A DNA stretch of 64,000 bases from Phyllobacterium sp. 628 (GTDB taxonomy: Bacteria; Pseudomonadota; Alphaproteobacteria; Rhizobiales; Rhizobiaceae), in contig NZ_CP050301.1 of NCBI RefSeq assembly GCF_014189505.1, positions 2,735,501-2,799,500 of the forward strand, read 5' to 3'. The notes beneath the pieces were generated by a model, which worked only from the letters and a program-made list of their open reading frames with translations, was not told where the DNA came from and did no database searches. Below, piece by piece: positions 1 to 9,590 of the stretch (position 1 is its first letter; each line of letters begins with the position of its first letter). Position numbers and translations under genes: made by a program.

Positions 1-688
1 AGAGTTTGCGAAACTCCCGGATCAGCAGCGAAATGCGCAGGGTCATCGAGACTTTGCTGGCTAGGTGGAAAAACCGGCCATTCTGCCCGCTGAAATAAAC
101 AGGAATGACGGATGCTTTCGCCTGCTGCACCAGTTTTGCCGGGAAAATCTTCCAAGGCAGATCTTCGGCCCGGCCAAAACCCTTGCGGGCGGTCGCAACG
201 CCACCCGCAGGGAAAACCACGATCGTCACGCCTTCTTTGAGCAAACGAACCGCTTCGTGCCGGGTTGCCATGTTCATCGCCACTGCCTCTTTCGTTTCAT
301 CGAAACAGACAGGCAGCGCATAGGGGCGGATCTCAGGCACCTTCATCAGATCATTGTTGATGAGAACCCGGAACGGCCGTCCAAGCTGCTCAGCCAATGC
401 CAACGCGGCGATGCCGTCGCCAATGCCGAAAGGATGGTTGGCGACGATGACCAGCGGTGTATCGGGCAATTGCTGGGGCGGCCATTGATCCTGAACATCC
501 AACTTGATGTTGATCAGATCCATCATCCGGCAAAACACATCGATTCCCACCGGCACGATATCGGTACGCCACGCATTATAGAGCCTGACATAATGATCGC
601 GCCCGGATAGGCCCTCAATGGAACGGATCAGCCATTGCGTTACGCGTGACTGGGTATCATTGGCATAAGAGAGTTCTCTGAACTGCAC
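1..688 (-). CDS. Lysophospholipid (1-acylglycerol-3-phosphate) acyltransferase family protein, 3' end cut by window edge
   Basis: About 229 codons are present and the gene runs off the left edge. The reverse-strand reading shows the acyltransferase block I as NHPFGIGDG at residues 84-92 (the H-X5-D variant seen in hemolysin-like members of the PlsC superfamily) and FPAGG near residue 159, the usual glycerophosphate-binding block. The family transfers fatty acyl groups to lysophospholipids at the inner membrane. The first plausible start after the in-frame stop is GTG at 688 (VQFRELSYAN); no ATG precedes the conserved part, so the start is uncertain. A strong hairpin lies just upstream at 737-769. 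A role in ornithine-lipid or phosphatidic-acid synthesis cannot be separated from sequence alone. Confidence 0.8.
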   Translation of the reverse strand, partial: MQFRELSYANDTQSRVTQWLIRSIEGLSGRDHYVRLYNAWRTDIVPVGIDVFCRMMDLINIKLDVQDQWPPQQLPDTPLVIVANHPFGIGDGIAALALAEQLGRPFRVLINNDLMKVPEIRPYALPVCFDETKEAVAMNMATRHEAVRLLKEGVTIVVFPAGGVATARKGFGRAEDLPWKIFPAKLVQQAKASVIPVYFSGQNGRFFHLASKVSMTLRISLLIREFRKL

Positions 689-736
689 GTTTGCATCCCG
701 GCGAATAATGAAGCGGCTGATTATTTGCGCAACTCC

Positions 737-769
737 ATGACAGCGTGATGAATTTCATCGCGCTGTCAT
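737..769. repeat. Near-perfect palindrome between thrS and the acyltransferase gene
   Basis: Arms ATGACAGCG and CGCTGTCAT enclose an inner GATGAA/TTCATC stem with one T·G pair and a one-base centre, so almost all 33 bases pair. It follows the thrS stop by 17 bases on the reverse strand but no U-tract follows it, so it is a poor classical terminator. It may instead stabilise the thrS 3' end or be an operator for the downstream acyltransferase gene. Confidence 0.55.
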
Positions 770-785
770 AAAGCTATTTACAGGA

Positions 786-2768
786 TTATTCTGCGGCTGC
801 GCGCAACAGGTCCGGCGGCGTTGCTTCCGTGCCGAGCTGCTTGATCGCATCGTCAAGGCTAAGCGAAACCTGATTCTGAGAACCAAGACGGCGCATATTA
901 ACCGTTCGCTCTTCCGCTTCACGCATGCCGCAGACGAGAATGACCGGAACTTTCTGCAAGGAATGCTCGCGCACCTTGTAGTTGATCTTCTCGTTGCGGA
1001 AGTCGGTGATAACTTGAAGACCGGCGGCTTTCAGTTCCTTGGCAACCTGCTTGCCATACTCGTCGGCTTCCGTTGTGATGGTTGCAACCACAACCTGCAC
1101 CGGCGCAAACCATAGGGGCAAATGACCGGCAAAGTTTTCGATCAGGATGCCGAGGAACCGCTCCATCGAACCGCAAATGGCGCGATGGATCATGACAGGC
1201 TGCTTCTTCTCCGATGTTGAGTCGATATAGAAGGCACCGAAGCGTTCCGGTAGATTGAAGTCCACCTGCGTCGTGCCGCATTGCCACTCGCGGCCGATGG
1301 CGTCTTTCAACGTGTACTCGAACTTGGGGCCATAGAAGGCACCCTCGCCCGGCAGAATACCGGTTTTGATGTCGCTCGATTGCTGCTTGATCTGCTCCAG
1401 AACACCCATCATGACCTCTTCGGCGCGATCCCAGAGTTCATCCGAGCCCACGCGCTTCTCCGGGCGCGTGGAAAGCTTGATGGTGATCTCGTTAAAGCCG
1501 AAATCCTTGTAAACCGAAAGGATCAGATCGTTGATACGCAGGCATTCAGCCGCCATCTGCTCATCCGTGCAAAAGACGTGCGCATCATCCTGCGTAAACC
1601 CGCGCACCCGCATCAAACCATGCAAGGCACCTGAAGGTTCATAGCGATGGACATTGCCGAATTCCGCAAGCCGCACTGGCAGATCGCGATAAGACTTCAA
1701 TCCATGCTTGAATATCTGCACGTGGCCGGGACAGTTCATCGGCTTGAGTGCAAATACGCGCTCGTCGTCGGTCTCGTCACCGGCAACAGTCACCTTGAAC
1801 ATGTTGTCGCGATACCAGCCCCAATGGCCTGATGTCTCCCACAGGGATTTGTCGAGCACCTGTGGCGCGTTGACCTCCTGATAGACGCCATCGAGCCGGC
1901 GGCGCATATAGCTCACCAGCGTCTGGAACATGCGCCAGCCCTTGGCATGCCAGAAGACAACGCCGGGACCCTCTTCCTGAAAATGAAACAGATCCATTTC
2001 GCGGCCAAGTTTGCGGTGATCGCGCTTTTCTGCTTCTTCCAGAACATGCAGATAGGACTGCAATTCAGCATCCGTCGCGAATGCTGTACCGTAAATGCGG
2101 CTGAGCATCGGATTGTTGCTGTCGCCACGCCAGTAGGCACCGGCAACCTTCATCAGCTTGAACGCGTTGCCGACCTGACCTGTTGAAGCCATATGCGGGC
2201 CGCGGCACAGATCATACCAGTCGCCCTGCGAATAAATCTTCAGGTCCTGACCTTCCGCAATCGCATCAACCAGCTCGACTTTGTAAGCTTCACCCTTGTC
2301 GGCAAAAACTTTGCGAGCCTTTTCGCGCGACCAGATTTCCTTTGTGAACGGCTTGTTGCGGGCAATGATCTCCCGCATCTTCTCCTCGATAACCGGCAGG
2401 TCATCGGGCGTGAATGGCTCATTCTTGGCGAAATCGTAATAGAATCCGTTCTCGATCACCGGACCGATGGTGACCTGCGTTCCCGGAAACAATTCCTGCA
2501 CAGCTTCGGCCAGAACGTGGGCACAATCGTGCCGGATCAGCTCGAGCGCGCGTGGATCGTCGCGGGTCAGGATTTCAATATTGCCGGAATTCTGCAGCGG
2601 ATCGGACAGATCACGTACAGTGCCATCCACCGCATAGGCAACAGCTTTCTTGGCAAGTGATTTGGAAATTGTTTCTGCAAGTTCCGCGCCGGTAATGGCA
2701 GCGTCATATTCGCGCTTCGAGCCATCGGGAAATTGCATGGATACAGTTTTGGAAACTGTTTGTGACAT
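786..2768 (-). CDS. thrS: Threonine--tRNA ligase
   Basis: Charges tRNA-Thr with threonine in the cytoplasm. The 660-residue product has the N-terminal TGS domain (about residues 5-65), the editing domain with HDCAH and the downstream LCRGPH zinc/editing motif, the class II catalytic core with MNCPGH and the DDAH motif, YGPKFEY, and a C-terminal anticodon-binding domain. The open frame extends about 66 codons further upstream, but [10 protein letters not shown] at 2768 matches the family N-terminus and is preceded by GGAG, so I start there. The length fits the family (about 640-660 residues). A 305-base leader carrying a dispersed inverted repeat separates it from yidD. Confidence 0.97.
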   Translation of the reverse strand: MSQTVSKTVSMQFPDGSKREYDAAITGAELAETISKSLAKKAVAYAVDGTVRDLSDPLQNSGNIEILTRDDPRALELIRHDCAHVLAEAVQELFPGTQVTIGPVIENGFYYDFAKNEPFTPDDLPVIEEKMREIIARNKPFTKEIWSREKARKVFADKGEAYKVELVDAIAEGQDLKIYSQGDWYDLCRGPHMASTGQVGNAFKLMKVAGAYWRGDSNNPMLSRIYGTAFATDAELQSYLHVLEEAEKRDHRKLGREMDLFHFQEEGPGVVFWHAKGWRMFQTLVSYMRRRLDGVYQEVNAPQVLDKSLWETSGHWGWYRDNMFKVTVAGDETDDERVFALKPMNCPGHVQIFKHGLKSYRDLPVRLAEFGNVHRYEPSGALHGLMRVRGFTQDDAHVFCTDEQMAAECLRINDLILSVYKDFGFNEITIKLSTRPEKRVGSDELWDRAEEVMMGVLEQIKQQSSDIKTGILPGEGAFYGPKFEYTLKDAIGREWQCGTTQVDFNLPERFGAFYIDSTSEKKQPVMIHRAICGSMERFLGILIENFAGHLPLWFAPVQVVVATITTEADEYGKQVAKELKAAGLQVITDFRNEKINYKVREHSLQKVPVILVCGMREAEERTVNMRRLGSQNQVSLSLDDAIKQLGTEATPPDLLRAAAE

Positions 2769-2914
2769 CAGATTGCTCCTATCCAGTCCCGCCAACAATC
2801 GCGGGTGGTGTCGTATGACCGGAACTGCTCCGGCGAGCGGACTTTTATTCATAAGTTTGTCCGCCGTAAAGTGGGCGTTGGTGAAATGCGAATTTTCGCT
2901 GCTGCACATCTGTT

Positions 2915-3054
2915 GTGCGTGGTTCGACAAGCTCGCCATGAGGGTGATTGTTGGCTGCAGTACCAATGACCAGTGTAACAGAATAAAGCGCTTTGCAGTC
3001 TTCGCTCCCCCTCATGGTGAGCTTCCTGAGCTTGTCGAAGGGCGAACCACGCAC
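2915..3054. repeat. Dispersed intergenic inverted repeat, family A, copy 1
   Basis: The two ends are inverted copies of a GTGCGTGGTTCG...CAAGCTC..CATGAGGG motif about 30-40 bases long, separated by unique sequence. Two more copies lie at 31205-31358 and 62141-62291. The arms resemble the REP-like 'GTTCGACAAGCTCA' elements that are widespread in proteobacterial intergenic DNA. The copy fills most of the 305-base gap between thrS and yidD, in which I see no other gene. Confidence 0.85.
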
Positions 3055-3073
3055 ACTCGATATGCCACATATG

Positions 3074-3436
3074 TCAGTGTGGTTTGCTGATGCCCCAATA
3101 CCGCCAAGGCGTATACCAGACAAAGCGCTTGTCCAGATTGGTCGGCACCGGATCATGACCATGCGTTCCGCCTGGGCCACAACGGACAAACCGGAAAAGC
3201 CCCATCCATCCGCCCGCCCACAATCCATAGCGGGCAACGGATTCATAGGCATATTCGGAACAAGTCGGCAAATGTCTGCAGGAATTGCCGATAAATCCGG
3301 ACAGGGTCAGCTGGTAAAACCTTACAAGACCTGTCCCAAGCAGGCGCCCTGGCGTTTTACGCCACGGCCCACCCCAATTGCGGGAATATCTTTTTGGAGT
3401 CTTGGGCGCTTCATCATGCGCCGTGCCATCACACAT
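3074..3436 (-). CDS. yidD: Membrane protein insertion efficiency factor YidD
   Basis: The 120-residue product carries the YidD signature: an amphipathic hydrophobic stretch (LVRFYQLTLSGFIG), then a conserved CRHLPTCSEYAYESV block and a C-terminal RFVRCGP segment. YidD is a small inner-face membrane protein that assists YidC-dependent insertion of membrane proteins. In many bacteria it sits with rpmH-rnpA-yidC; here it is instead immediately downstream (6 bases) of a NifU-like Fe-S scaffold gene, an arrangement I believe is usual in Rhizobiales. The N-terminal 20 residues are poorly conserved in type, so the exact start is less certain. Confidence 0.93.
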   Translation of the reverse strand: MCDGTAHDEAPKTPKRYSRNWGGPWRKTPGRLLGTGLVRFYQLTLSGFIGNSCRHLPTCSEYAYESVARYGLWAGGWMGLFRFVRCGPGGTHGHDPVPTNLDKRFVWYTPWRYWGISKPH

Positions 3437-3442
3437 CAGCGT

Positions 3443-3889
3443 TTAAGCCGCAGCTTCCGCGTTTTTCTTTTCGATTTGATCGAGACAGTCCACCACCGCT
3501 TCAAATGTCAGCATGGTGGAATTGTGCCGGGCCTTATAATCCCGCACGGGTTCGAGAAACTTCAAATCTTCAAAACGCCCCTCCGGTGGAGCGCCATTTT
3601 CCTTGAGCATTTTGAACATTGCATCGCGAACCTCGCGCAATTCCTGTGCAGTTGCCCCGATGACATGCCGCGCCATGATCGACGACGATGCCTGACCCAG
3701 CGCACATGCTTTCACATCGTGCGCAAAATCGGTAACCACTCCACTGTCCATTTTCAGATCGACAATAACCGTGGAGCCGCACAATTTCGAATGCGCCTTC
3801 GCTGATGCATCGGGGTGATCCAGACGCCCGAGACGTTGAATATTCCCGGCAAATTCCAGGATACGTGTATTATAGACGTCATTGATCAT
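3443..3889 (-). CDS. NifU/SufU-like iron-sulfur cluster assembly scaffold protein
   Basis: A 148-residue IscU/SufU-fold protein. Start MINDVYNTRILEF at 3889 has GGAAG upstream; the longer open frame adds an unlikely N-terminus. The three expected cluster-ligand cysteines can be placed at SKLCGSTV (about residue 37), VKACALGQASSS (about 63) and VVDCLDQ near the C-terminus, and the usual Asp near the first cysteine is replaced by Ser/Lys context, so cluster binding may differ from classical IscU. It likely acts as a transient Fe-S carrier in the cytoplasm. It forms a two-gene unit with yidD. Confidence 0.85.
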   Translation of the reverse strand: MINDVYNTRILEFAGNIQRLGRLDHPDASAKAHSKLCGSTVIVDLKMDSGVVTDFAHDVKACALGQASSSIMARHVIGATAQELREVRDAMFKMLKENGAPPEGRFEDLKFLEPVRDYKARHNSTMLTFEAVVDCLDQIEKKNAEAAA

Positions 3890-4162
3890 AACGAGCTTCC
3901 GCACTGAAACGAACCACAGCGCAATCAGACCATTGTCTAGCGCTTTAGCTCTATGAATCCCGAATTCACTCTCTATATAGTATGTGAGCGGACGAGCACA
4001 AAGCACCATGGCGTAAATTCTGCGTCAATGATATCAGTGTTCGCCTAGGCAAAAGCCTTCGGGTTATGCCGGCTTCAATACATCGCGTATTCGTTATGGA
4101 ACGACTATCGTGTATTGCCGTTTAACTCGTCGCTCCTTTGAGAGCGGCTACGGGAGATCGCG

Positions 4163-4789
4163 ATGGATGCGGTAATTAAAAGTTTGCAGTCAACGACTGT
4201 CAATCAGAACAATCCACGACGTCCAACACAGGAAGAAGCGGAAGCTGCTGTGCGCACGCTCTTGCTTTGGGCCGGTGACAATCCAGACCGAGAAGGTCTG
4301 TTGGATACGCCCCAGCGTGTCGCCAAATCCTACAAGGAATTGTTCTCGGGCTACGATGAAGACCCTGCAGAAGTTCTCGGCCGGACTTTCGAAGAAATCG
4401 CCGGTTACGATGATATTGTGTTCATCAAAGACATCCCCTTCTTCTCGCATTGTGAACATCACATGGTTCCTATCATCGGCAAGGCACATGTCGCCTATCT
4501 GCCCGATGGCGAGAAAGTCGTTGGTCTTTCGAAGATCGCGCGTGTTGTTCATATCTATGCCCGCCGCCTGCAGACGCAGGAAAGCATGACGGCCCAGATT
4601 GCCAATGCGATCCAGAATTCGCTGCGCCCGCGCGGTGTTGCCATCATGATCGAAGCCGAACATATGTGCATGTCCATGCGGGGTATTCGCGTATCCGGTT
4701 CAACGACGACGACAACCACCTTCACTGGTGCGTTCAAAAGCGACGTTGACGAACAGGTTCGCTTCATGACACTCCTCAAGGGCCGTTAA
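4163..4789 (+). CDS. folE: GTP cyclohydrolase I
   Basis: Converts GTP to dihydroneopterin triphosphate, the first step of tetrahydrofolate synthesis. The 208-residue protein has the zinc-site motif SHCEHHMVP, followed by GKAHVAYLP and the VVGLSKIAR block, then the second zinc cysteine region [10 protein letters not shown] and the conserved QERMT-like [10 protein letters not shown]. These place it in the type I enzyme family (length typical, about 190-220). ATG at 4163 is preceded by GGGAGA. It is followed 27 bases later by hisI in the same direction. Confidence 0.97.
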   Translation: MDAVIKSLQSTTVNQNNPRRPTQEEAEAAVRTLLLWAGDNPDREGLLDTPQRVAKSYKELFSGYDEDPAEVLGRTFEEIAGYDDIVFIKDIPFFSHCEHHMVPIIGKAHVAYLPDGEKVVGLSKIARVVHIYARRLQTQESMTAQIANAIQNSLRPRGVAIMIEAEHMCMSMRGIRVSGSTTTTTTFTGAFKSDVDEQVRFMTLLKGR

Positions 4790-4816
4790 GCCCATCGACT
4801 TCAAGAATTGGCATTC

Positions 4817-5236
4817 ATGAGCAACGGTTATTTTTCATCACCTCTCGGCGATAAACACGAGAATGAAGAAGGCGCGGTGTTTGCACCGCGTTTTGACGCT
4901 TCAGGTCTTGTGACAACCATCGTTACCGATGCTCATGACGGCCATCTCTTGATGGTCGCACATATGAATGCGGAAGCTCTGCGCCTGACCCTGGAAACGG
5001 GCATAGCCCACTATTGGTCCCGTTCGCGGCAGTCGCTTTGGAAAAAAGGCGAAACGTCTGGAAATTTGCAAACCGTCGTTGAGATGCGCACAGATTGCGA
5101 TCAGGACGCCCTTTGGCTCAAAGTGACAGTGGCTGGCGATGGACCCACCTGCCATACCGGCCGCAGGTCATGTTTTTACCGTCAAGTCGTCACCGAAAAT
5201 GACGGGACCCATCTGGTCATCGCACCTGCGGCGTGA
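4817..5236 (+). CDS. hisI: Phosphoribosyl-AMP cyclohydrolase
   Basis: Opens the purine ring of phosphoribosyl-AMP, the third step of histidine synthesis. The protein (139 residues) has the family motifs [26 protein letters not shown], the metal-binding TDCDQDALW and [10 protein letters not shown]. An in-frame TTG at 4808 would add three residues, but ATG at 4817 gives the family length and N-terminus. It is a stand-alone HisI without the HisE domain. It probably shares a transcript with folE, both enzymes acting on purine nucleotide substrates. Confidence 0.96.
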   Translation: MSNGYFSSPLGDKHENEEGAVFAPRFDASGLVTTIVTDAHDGHLLMVAHMNAEALRLTLETGIAHYWSRSRQSLWKKGETSGNLQTVVEMRTDCDQDALWLKVTVAGDGPTCHTGRRSCFYRQVVTENDGTHLVIAPAA

Positions 5237-5375
5237 CAACGCCGCGTCTGTCGCGCTGTGATTTGGATGCCTGCATATTCCTTGGTTGGCTAAATGGTCA
5301 TAATTCCGCAATATTCATCCTTTCGATACCAAAGTGAGGGGATAATGAACGGATACGACTTTAGGAGTATAAGCC

Positions 5376-6353
5376 ATGCTCGATTGGGCATCGCGACGGC
5401 GACGTGCGGCAGAACCCATCGGCATCACTGACAGATCAGATGTCCCTGTGATGACCCCGCCCCCACATGTTGAGAAAAGAGCCCCTATCGCGCTGGCGCT
5501 GGGCGGTGGTGCGGCGCGTGGCTGGGCGCACATTGGTGTCCTGCGCGCGCTTGACGAGGCCGGCATCGAAATATCCATGATTGCGGGCACATCAATCGGT
5601 GCCCTTGTTGGCGGCTGTTATCTCGGCGGCAAACTGGATCAACTGGAGGAATTCGCGCGCGGTCTCACCAAGCGCGGCATTTTCAGCATGCTGGACCTGC
5701 GTTTTGGCGGGAATGGCCTTTTCGGTGGAATGAAGCTTGATCGCCGCCTGCGGGACCATCTCGAAGAGCTGGCGATCGAGAATCTGCCGAAACCCTTCGT
5801 CGCTGTGTGTACTGAAATCAATACGGGACACGAAATCTGGTTGACGCGAGGCAGTTTGATCACGGCGATGCGCGCATCCTATGCCCTGCCCGGCGTATTT
5901 GAACCCGTTGAATGCAATGGCCGTTTGTTGGTCGATGGTGCGCTGGTTAATCCCGTACCCGTGTCCGTTTGCCGGTCCTACGAACAAGCGCTGGTCGTTG
6001 CAGTGAATCTGCATTACGACCAGTTTGGCCGCGCCGCAGTTGTCAAACATTCGGCCGAACCGCCCCATTCATCGGAAGCGGAACAGCCGGACGCATCTGG
6101 CTTGCATTTCCGTGCTGCCCGCTCGAAGCGACTTGGTATTACCGGCGTCATGATGGAATCGTTCAACATCATTCAGGACCGGATTTCCCGCGCGCGCATG
6201 GCTGGCGATCCACCTGATATCGCACTTCTACCGAAAATCGGGCATGTGGGGCTTGCCGAGTTTCATCGTGCCGATGAGGCGATCAAACTCGGCTATGAGG
6301 AAACGATGGCCCGGATTGGAGAGCTCGAGCGCATGCAGAAGGTCGTCTTTTAA
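5376..6353 (+). CDS. Patatin-like phospholipase family protein (RssA/NTE type)
   Basis: A 325-residue serine lipase/esterase of the patatin fold. Visible features are the glycine-rich oxyanion loop LGGGAARGWAHIGVLRAL (about residues 40-57), the nucleophile elbow GTSIGA (about 72-77, Ser in G-T-S-I-G) and the catalytic-dyad Asp in LLVDGALVNPVP (about residue 187). The first 35 residues are hydrophilic and variable, with no signal peptide or membrane segment, so it is probably cytoplasmic or membrane-associated. ATG at 5376 has AGGAG nine bases upstream. Substrate unknown; family members hydrolyse phospholipid acyl esters. Confidence 0.92.
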   Translation: MLDWASRRRRAAEPIGITDRSDVPVMTPPPHVEKRAPIALALGGGAARGWAHIGVLRALDEAGIEISMIAGTSIGALVGGCYLGGKLDQLEEFARGLTKRGIFSMLDLRFGGNGLFGGMKLDRRLRDHLEELAIENLPKPFVAVCTEINTGHEIWLTRGSLITAMRASYALPGVFEPVECNGRLLVDGALVNPVPVSVCRSYEQALVVAVNLHYDQFGRAAVVKHSAEPPHSSEAEQPDASGLHFRAARSKRLGITGVMMESFNIIQDRISRARMAGDPPDIALLPKIGHVGLAEFHRADEAIKLGYEETMARIGELERMQKVVF

Positions 6354-6367
6354 ACGACCATGTCAGG

Positions 6368-6388
6368 GCAACTGCTTCAAGCAGTTGC
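6368..6388. terminator. Hairpin shared by convergent patatin and CBS genes
   Basis: GCAACTGCTT and AAGCAGTTGC form a 10-bp stem with a single-base centre. It overlaps the last codons of the CBS gene and lies 15 bases after the patatin stop. No strong U-tract is seen, so termination strength is uncertain. Confidence 0.5.
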
Positions 6389-6808
6389 TATATAGCTGCG
6401 AATTTCCTGGGACTCCCGTTCGACTTCTTCAATACGAAGCTTCACGACGTCGCCAATTGACACGATACCGTACAATCTCCCGTCTTTTTCGACGGGCAAA
6501 TGGCGGAAGCGGCCACGTGTCATCATTTCCATGACCTGATTGACCGTATGCATTTCCGAGCAGACGCTCACTTTAATGGTCATGATTTCGGAAATGGGTC
6601 TCCATAAGGCATCACCACCATCAGCAGCAATTGCGCGAACAACATCACGTTCGGAGAGAATACCTTTGATGGCTTTCTTGTCATCGACAACAACAATCGC
6701 GCCGATTTTATGTTTTGCGAGTGCGGCGACTGCATCGCCAAGAGTTGTTTCAGGTGCAGCGCTGAAAACGTCGTAGCCTTTGCGTTCCAGAATCAATTTG
6801 ACTGTCAT
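6377..6808 (-). CDS. CBS-domain pair protein
   Basis: The 143 residues are almost entirely two tandem CBS motifs (about 8-60 and 73-128), with KIGAIVVVDDKKAIKGILSERDVVRAIA and RFRHLPVEKDGRLYGIVSIGDVVK as the two repeat cores. Such Bateman modules bind adenine nucleotides and act as energy or redox sensors; no effector domain is attached, so it must act on a partner. ATG at 6808 is preceded by GGAGG with good spacing. Common in Rhizobiales as a single small gene; partner unknown. Confidence 0.93.
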   Translation of the reverse strand: MTVKLILERKGYDVFSAAPETTLGDAVAALAKHKIGAIVVVDDKKAIKGILSERDVVRAIAADGGDALWRPISEIMTIKVSVCSEMHTVNQVMEMMTRGRFRHLPVEKDGRLYGIVSIGDVVKLRIEEVERESQEIRSYIATA

Positions 6809-6933
6809 GTACGTCCTCCTTGCACATTAGCCTACTGAACTCCTGATCGCGGAAATCCTCCATTCCCTCGATCAGTACAACATGGTGCGCGTATGTTGCA
6901 TCCAATGCAACAGGTTTGCAATTATTCCACAAA

Positions 6934-7656
6934 TCAGCGCGCGTTGGTGACGGGATCGTTGCGGTCGAATAAGGCAATGCCCAGAAAACCGATGAGGAAA
7001 CCGCCGATATGGGCCTCCCAGGCGATTGTTGCCGCATCGCCCGGAACAACCGCGAAAAGACCCGTTGCGATATTTGTGATGAACCAGACCGCAACAAAGA
7101 CCAGAACAGTGCGCGTACGCAACGCGACGCCAATCGGCAGGAGAGGACCGGTAAACGCAGCAGAATTGCGTTGTGTCGAGCGGCGAAAGCCAAAGCGTGC
7201 AGCCGCGCCCATCATGCCCGATATGGCACCGGATGCGCCGACCAGTGGGATCGGGCTTGCGGGGTAGATGGCGAAATGCATCATGACGGCGGCAATGGCC
7301 GTAACCACCCAGAACAAAGCTGTACGCAATGGACCAATACGCGCCGCAAGCGGCGAACCAAACGCAGCAAGCCAGATCATATTCAGCGCTATGTGGGCAA
7401 AACTGCCATGCATGAAAGAATATGTCAGTGTGGTGAGCCATGCTGACGGCGAATAAAATCCGCCAAACTGTGAAAACCGTGCGGGAATGAACGCATAATC
7501 CAGCAGGAAATTACTATCCTGCGCATCCGTCAGAACATAATTTTCCAGAACAAATACAGCAACGCAAATCGCAAAGATTGCAAGGATCACACCCGGTATA
7601 TTGAAGACGGGCTCGCGTGACGGCGGGGCATTGTGGACGTTTGTAGGCTCAGTCAT
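6934..7656 (-). CDS. Rhomboid family intramembrane serine protease
   Basis: A 240-residue polytopic membrane protein. The nucleophile is seen in VGASGAISGMMG, the catalytic His in AWEAHIGGFLIGF, and the HIALNMIWLAAFG segment supplies the conserved His/Asn of the oxyanion region. Six or so hydrophobic segments follow a short proline-rich N-terminus. Start MTEPTNVHNA at 7656 is preceded by GGAAG; the open frame continues further upstream without a good ribosome site. Rhomboids cleave single-pass membrane proteins within the bilayer; the substrate here is unknown. Confidence 0.92.
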   Translation of the reverse strand: MTEPTNVHNAPPSREPVFNIPGVILAIFAICVAVFVLENYVLTDAQDSNFLLDYAFIPARFSQFGGFYSPSAWLTTLTYSFMHGSFAHIALNMIWLAAFGSPLAARIGPLRTALFWVVTAIAAVMMHFAIYPASPIPLVGASGAISGMMGAAARFGFRRSTQRNSAAFTGPLLPIGVALRTRTVLVFVAVWFITNIATGLFAVVPGDAATIAWEAHIGGFLIGFLGIALFDRNDPVTNAR

Positions 7657-7946
7657 TCTTCCTGCCACTGGTTCTTTAAAACCTGTGCTTAGCAGCAAAC
7701 ACTCCAAACAAAAATAAGGCCGCTCAATAAACTGAACGGCCTCAATCTGGATAGTCAACATGAACTCTACTCACCTCTCTTGTCTCACAGAGAGGCCCGC
7801 CACTCAATCTAAACCATTTGTTAACCTTAATCAGTCCCTGCGGTGGACGCTCTCATATGATTAATGGCGCTCAGAGTGTGCCGGTGCCAATGTCCGCTCG
7901 GCATGACCAACCCTGTCGATGGTCTTTAGAAAAACGGAAGCACCAT

Positions 7947-8576
7947 ATGCGGCACGATGGAACGAGCGAGATTTTTGCCTATTGGAATAATCTGCGCGGA
8001 ACGCGCGCTGCGCCCGAACGGCGGGAGATATCGCCTGCCCTCATCCGCTCGCGGCTGTCGGACATCTTCCTTCTAAGGGCAAATGGTGTTGCGGAAGCAC
8101 GATTCCGGCTGGCAGGAACACGTATCTGTTCGATTTATGGACGTGAACTCAAAGGCCAGACATTCACCTCGATCTGGCAGGCCAAGGACAAACCCATCAT
8201 TGCGCGGATCGTATCAAGCAGCCTGACAACCAAAACGGTTGTGCGATCGACCTATGAGGGCAAAAGCAGCCGCGGACGCAAGACGCTTTTCAATCTGATC
8301 CTGTTACCTCTGGCAAATGAGGTGAATGAACGCCACCTTCTCGGAATGATCACCAATGCCGGAAAACCATTCTGGCTGGAATCCGACGCCATTATCGAAA
8401 ACAGCCTCCGCTCGATTTCCATGGGTGATCCGCACAGCTCAACCCCGACGACGATTGGCAGCGCCCTGCTCGAAGCTCATAAAAGCCCCATACCGAATAA
8501 TCCGCAGCCAGTTCCCGGCACCAGCCGGCGCGTCGGGCATCTTATGGTTTTCGATGGCGGAAAAATTATCGACTAG
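7947..8576 (+). CDS. PAS-domain protein (PAS_5 family)
   Basis: A 209-residue protein whose central part (HDGTSEIFAYWNNLRG..., then RFRLAGTRICSIYGRELKG and FNLILLPLA) matches the alphaproteobacterial PAS_5/DUF1457 family, here without an attached kinase or cyclase domain. The open frame begins at 7818, but ATG at 7947 has GGAAG seven bases upstream and begins at the conserved part, so I use it; ATG at 7857 is an alternative. In related bacteria proteins of this family are linked to cell-cycle or stress signalling, but no specific role can be read here. A PilZ gene follows 106 bases later. Confidence 0.82.
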   Translation: MRHDGTSEIFAYWNNLRGTRAAPERREISPALIRSRLSDIFLLRANGVAEARFRLAGTRICSIYGRELKGQTFTSIWQAKDKPIIARIVSSSLTTKTVVRSTYEGKSSRGRKTLFNLILLPLANEVNERHLLGMITNAGKPFWLESDAIIENSLRSISMGDPHSSTPTTIGSALLEAHKSPIPNNPQPVPGTSRRVGHLMVFDGGKIID

Positions 8577-8682
8577 GTTAGTAGATACTTAGGAGATAGC
8601 CATACCCGTTACATCACCGTTAAGACTTGTGGCATAATCTGGATGGATCGACAGCCAATTTCAGCCTTCCGGAACCAACTTC

Positions 8683-9291
8683 ATGCACCTGAACCGTGAC
8701 GACTCAACTCAGCCAGCCGTTGCCATGGGAAAGTACCATCGTGTGAAGGTGGAGCTTTACGGGCGCTTCATGCTGGAAGATCGAACCGAACATGTGTGCC
8801 AGATTGGTGAAATGTCGCCAGGCGATGTCCTTTTTGCCACAGAAGCTGCGGCAAGCATGGGCGAGCGCGTTATCGCCTATATCGATCATATTGGCCGGGT
8901 GGAAGGTACAGTCGAGAAGCTGGTAAGCGGAGGCTTCCTGCTCTCGCTTGTCGCGTCTGATCGCAAGAAGAACAAGATTGCAGCCCAGCTGACATGGCTC
9001 GCCAACAAGCACGAACTGGACATGCCGGAGGATCGGCGCCATCAGCGCATTGCGCCGCGCAATCCAATCTCCATGCTTGGCATGTCGGATGGCCGGGAAT
9101 ATCCATGCCGGATCATCGATCTGTCGATATCGGGCGCAGCAGTAGAGATTCGCATGCGCCCTGCCCTGAACAGCCAGGTTGTGCTCGGCTCAATGCGCGG
9201 GCGCGTTGTGCGGCATTTTGAAGAAGGGATCGCAATTGAATTTGCGACTGTCCAAAGCCGCGAAACAATCGAGATCGCTTTTCAAAATTAG
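8683..9291 (+). CDS. Tandem PilZ-domain protein
   Basis: The 202-residue protein contains a canonical C-terminal PilZ domain (about residues 113-200) with the c-di-GMP-binding RRHQR arginine motif and DLSISGAAV, i.e. D/N-x-S-x-x-G. The N-terminal half (about 15-110) has the same beta-barrel-like pattern but a weakened arginine motif (KYHRVK) and no clear D-x-S-x-x-G, suggesting a degenerate first PilZ (YcgR-N-like) domain. It is a likely c-di-GMP receptor; the output is not evident since it has no other domain. No operon partner is apparent. Confidence 0.85.
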   Translation: MHLNRDDSTQPAVAMGKYHRVKVELYGRFMLEDRTEHVCQIGEMSPGDVLFATEAAASMGERVIAYIDHIGRVEGTVEKLVSGGFLLSLVASDRKKNKIAAQLTWLANKHELDMPEDRRHQRIAPRNPISMLGMSDGREYPCRIIDLSISGAAVEIRMRPALNSQVVLGSMRGRVVRHFEEGIAIEFATVQSRETIEIAFQN

Positions 9292-9590
9292 CGGTTGATC
9301 GTTACCTGCTGTGTTGGTTACCAAATTCATTCACTTGAGAAGTGGGCAATTCGGCGGGTATTAAGCCACTTTAAAGCACACTTTACTCAATAAAACTGAA
9401 TTTTAACCGGGATATACACACTGAACCACCTCGATAACTTGTTTTAAATAAATTGGTAATATTCAATAATACTTTACGAATGCCAAATCGTTTATTTTCT
9501 ACTACTTACTTCAATCAGATTTACTGATTCAGATTTCCGCTCGATCAAGTTCTGTCTGCCAATCTCATCCTCAACCGGGGAGACGACGGT
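9292..9590. other. AT-rich intergenic region upstream of the BTLCP gene
   Basis: This 299-base stretch is distinctly AT-rich from about 9360 to 9540 compared with its neighbours and has no open frame with a ribosome site. It probably holds the promoter of the downstream peptidase gene; I cannot assign -35/-10 elements with confidence. Confidence 0.45.

Noticed and set aside
65..610. 181-codon plus-strand frame at the left edge
   Set aside because: The reverse strand carries a clear acyltransferase with conserved motifs, so this is its shadow.
2769..2966. 66-codon extension of thrS upstream of MSQTV
   Set aside because: It reads through the leader and lacks similarity to ThrRS, while the inner ATG has a ribosome site.
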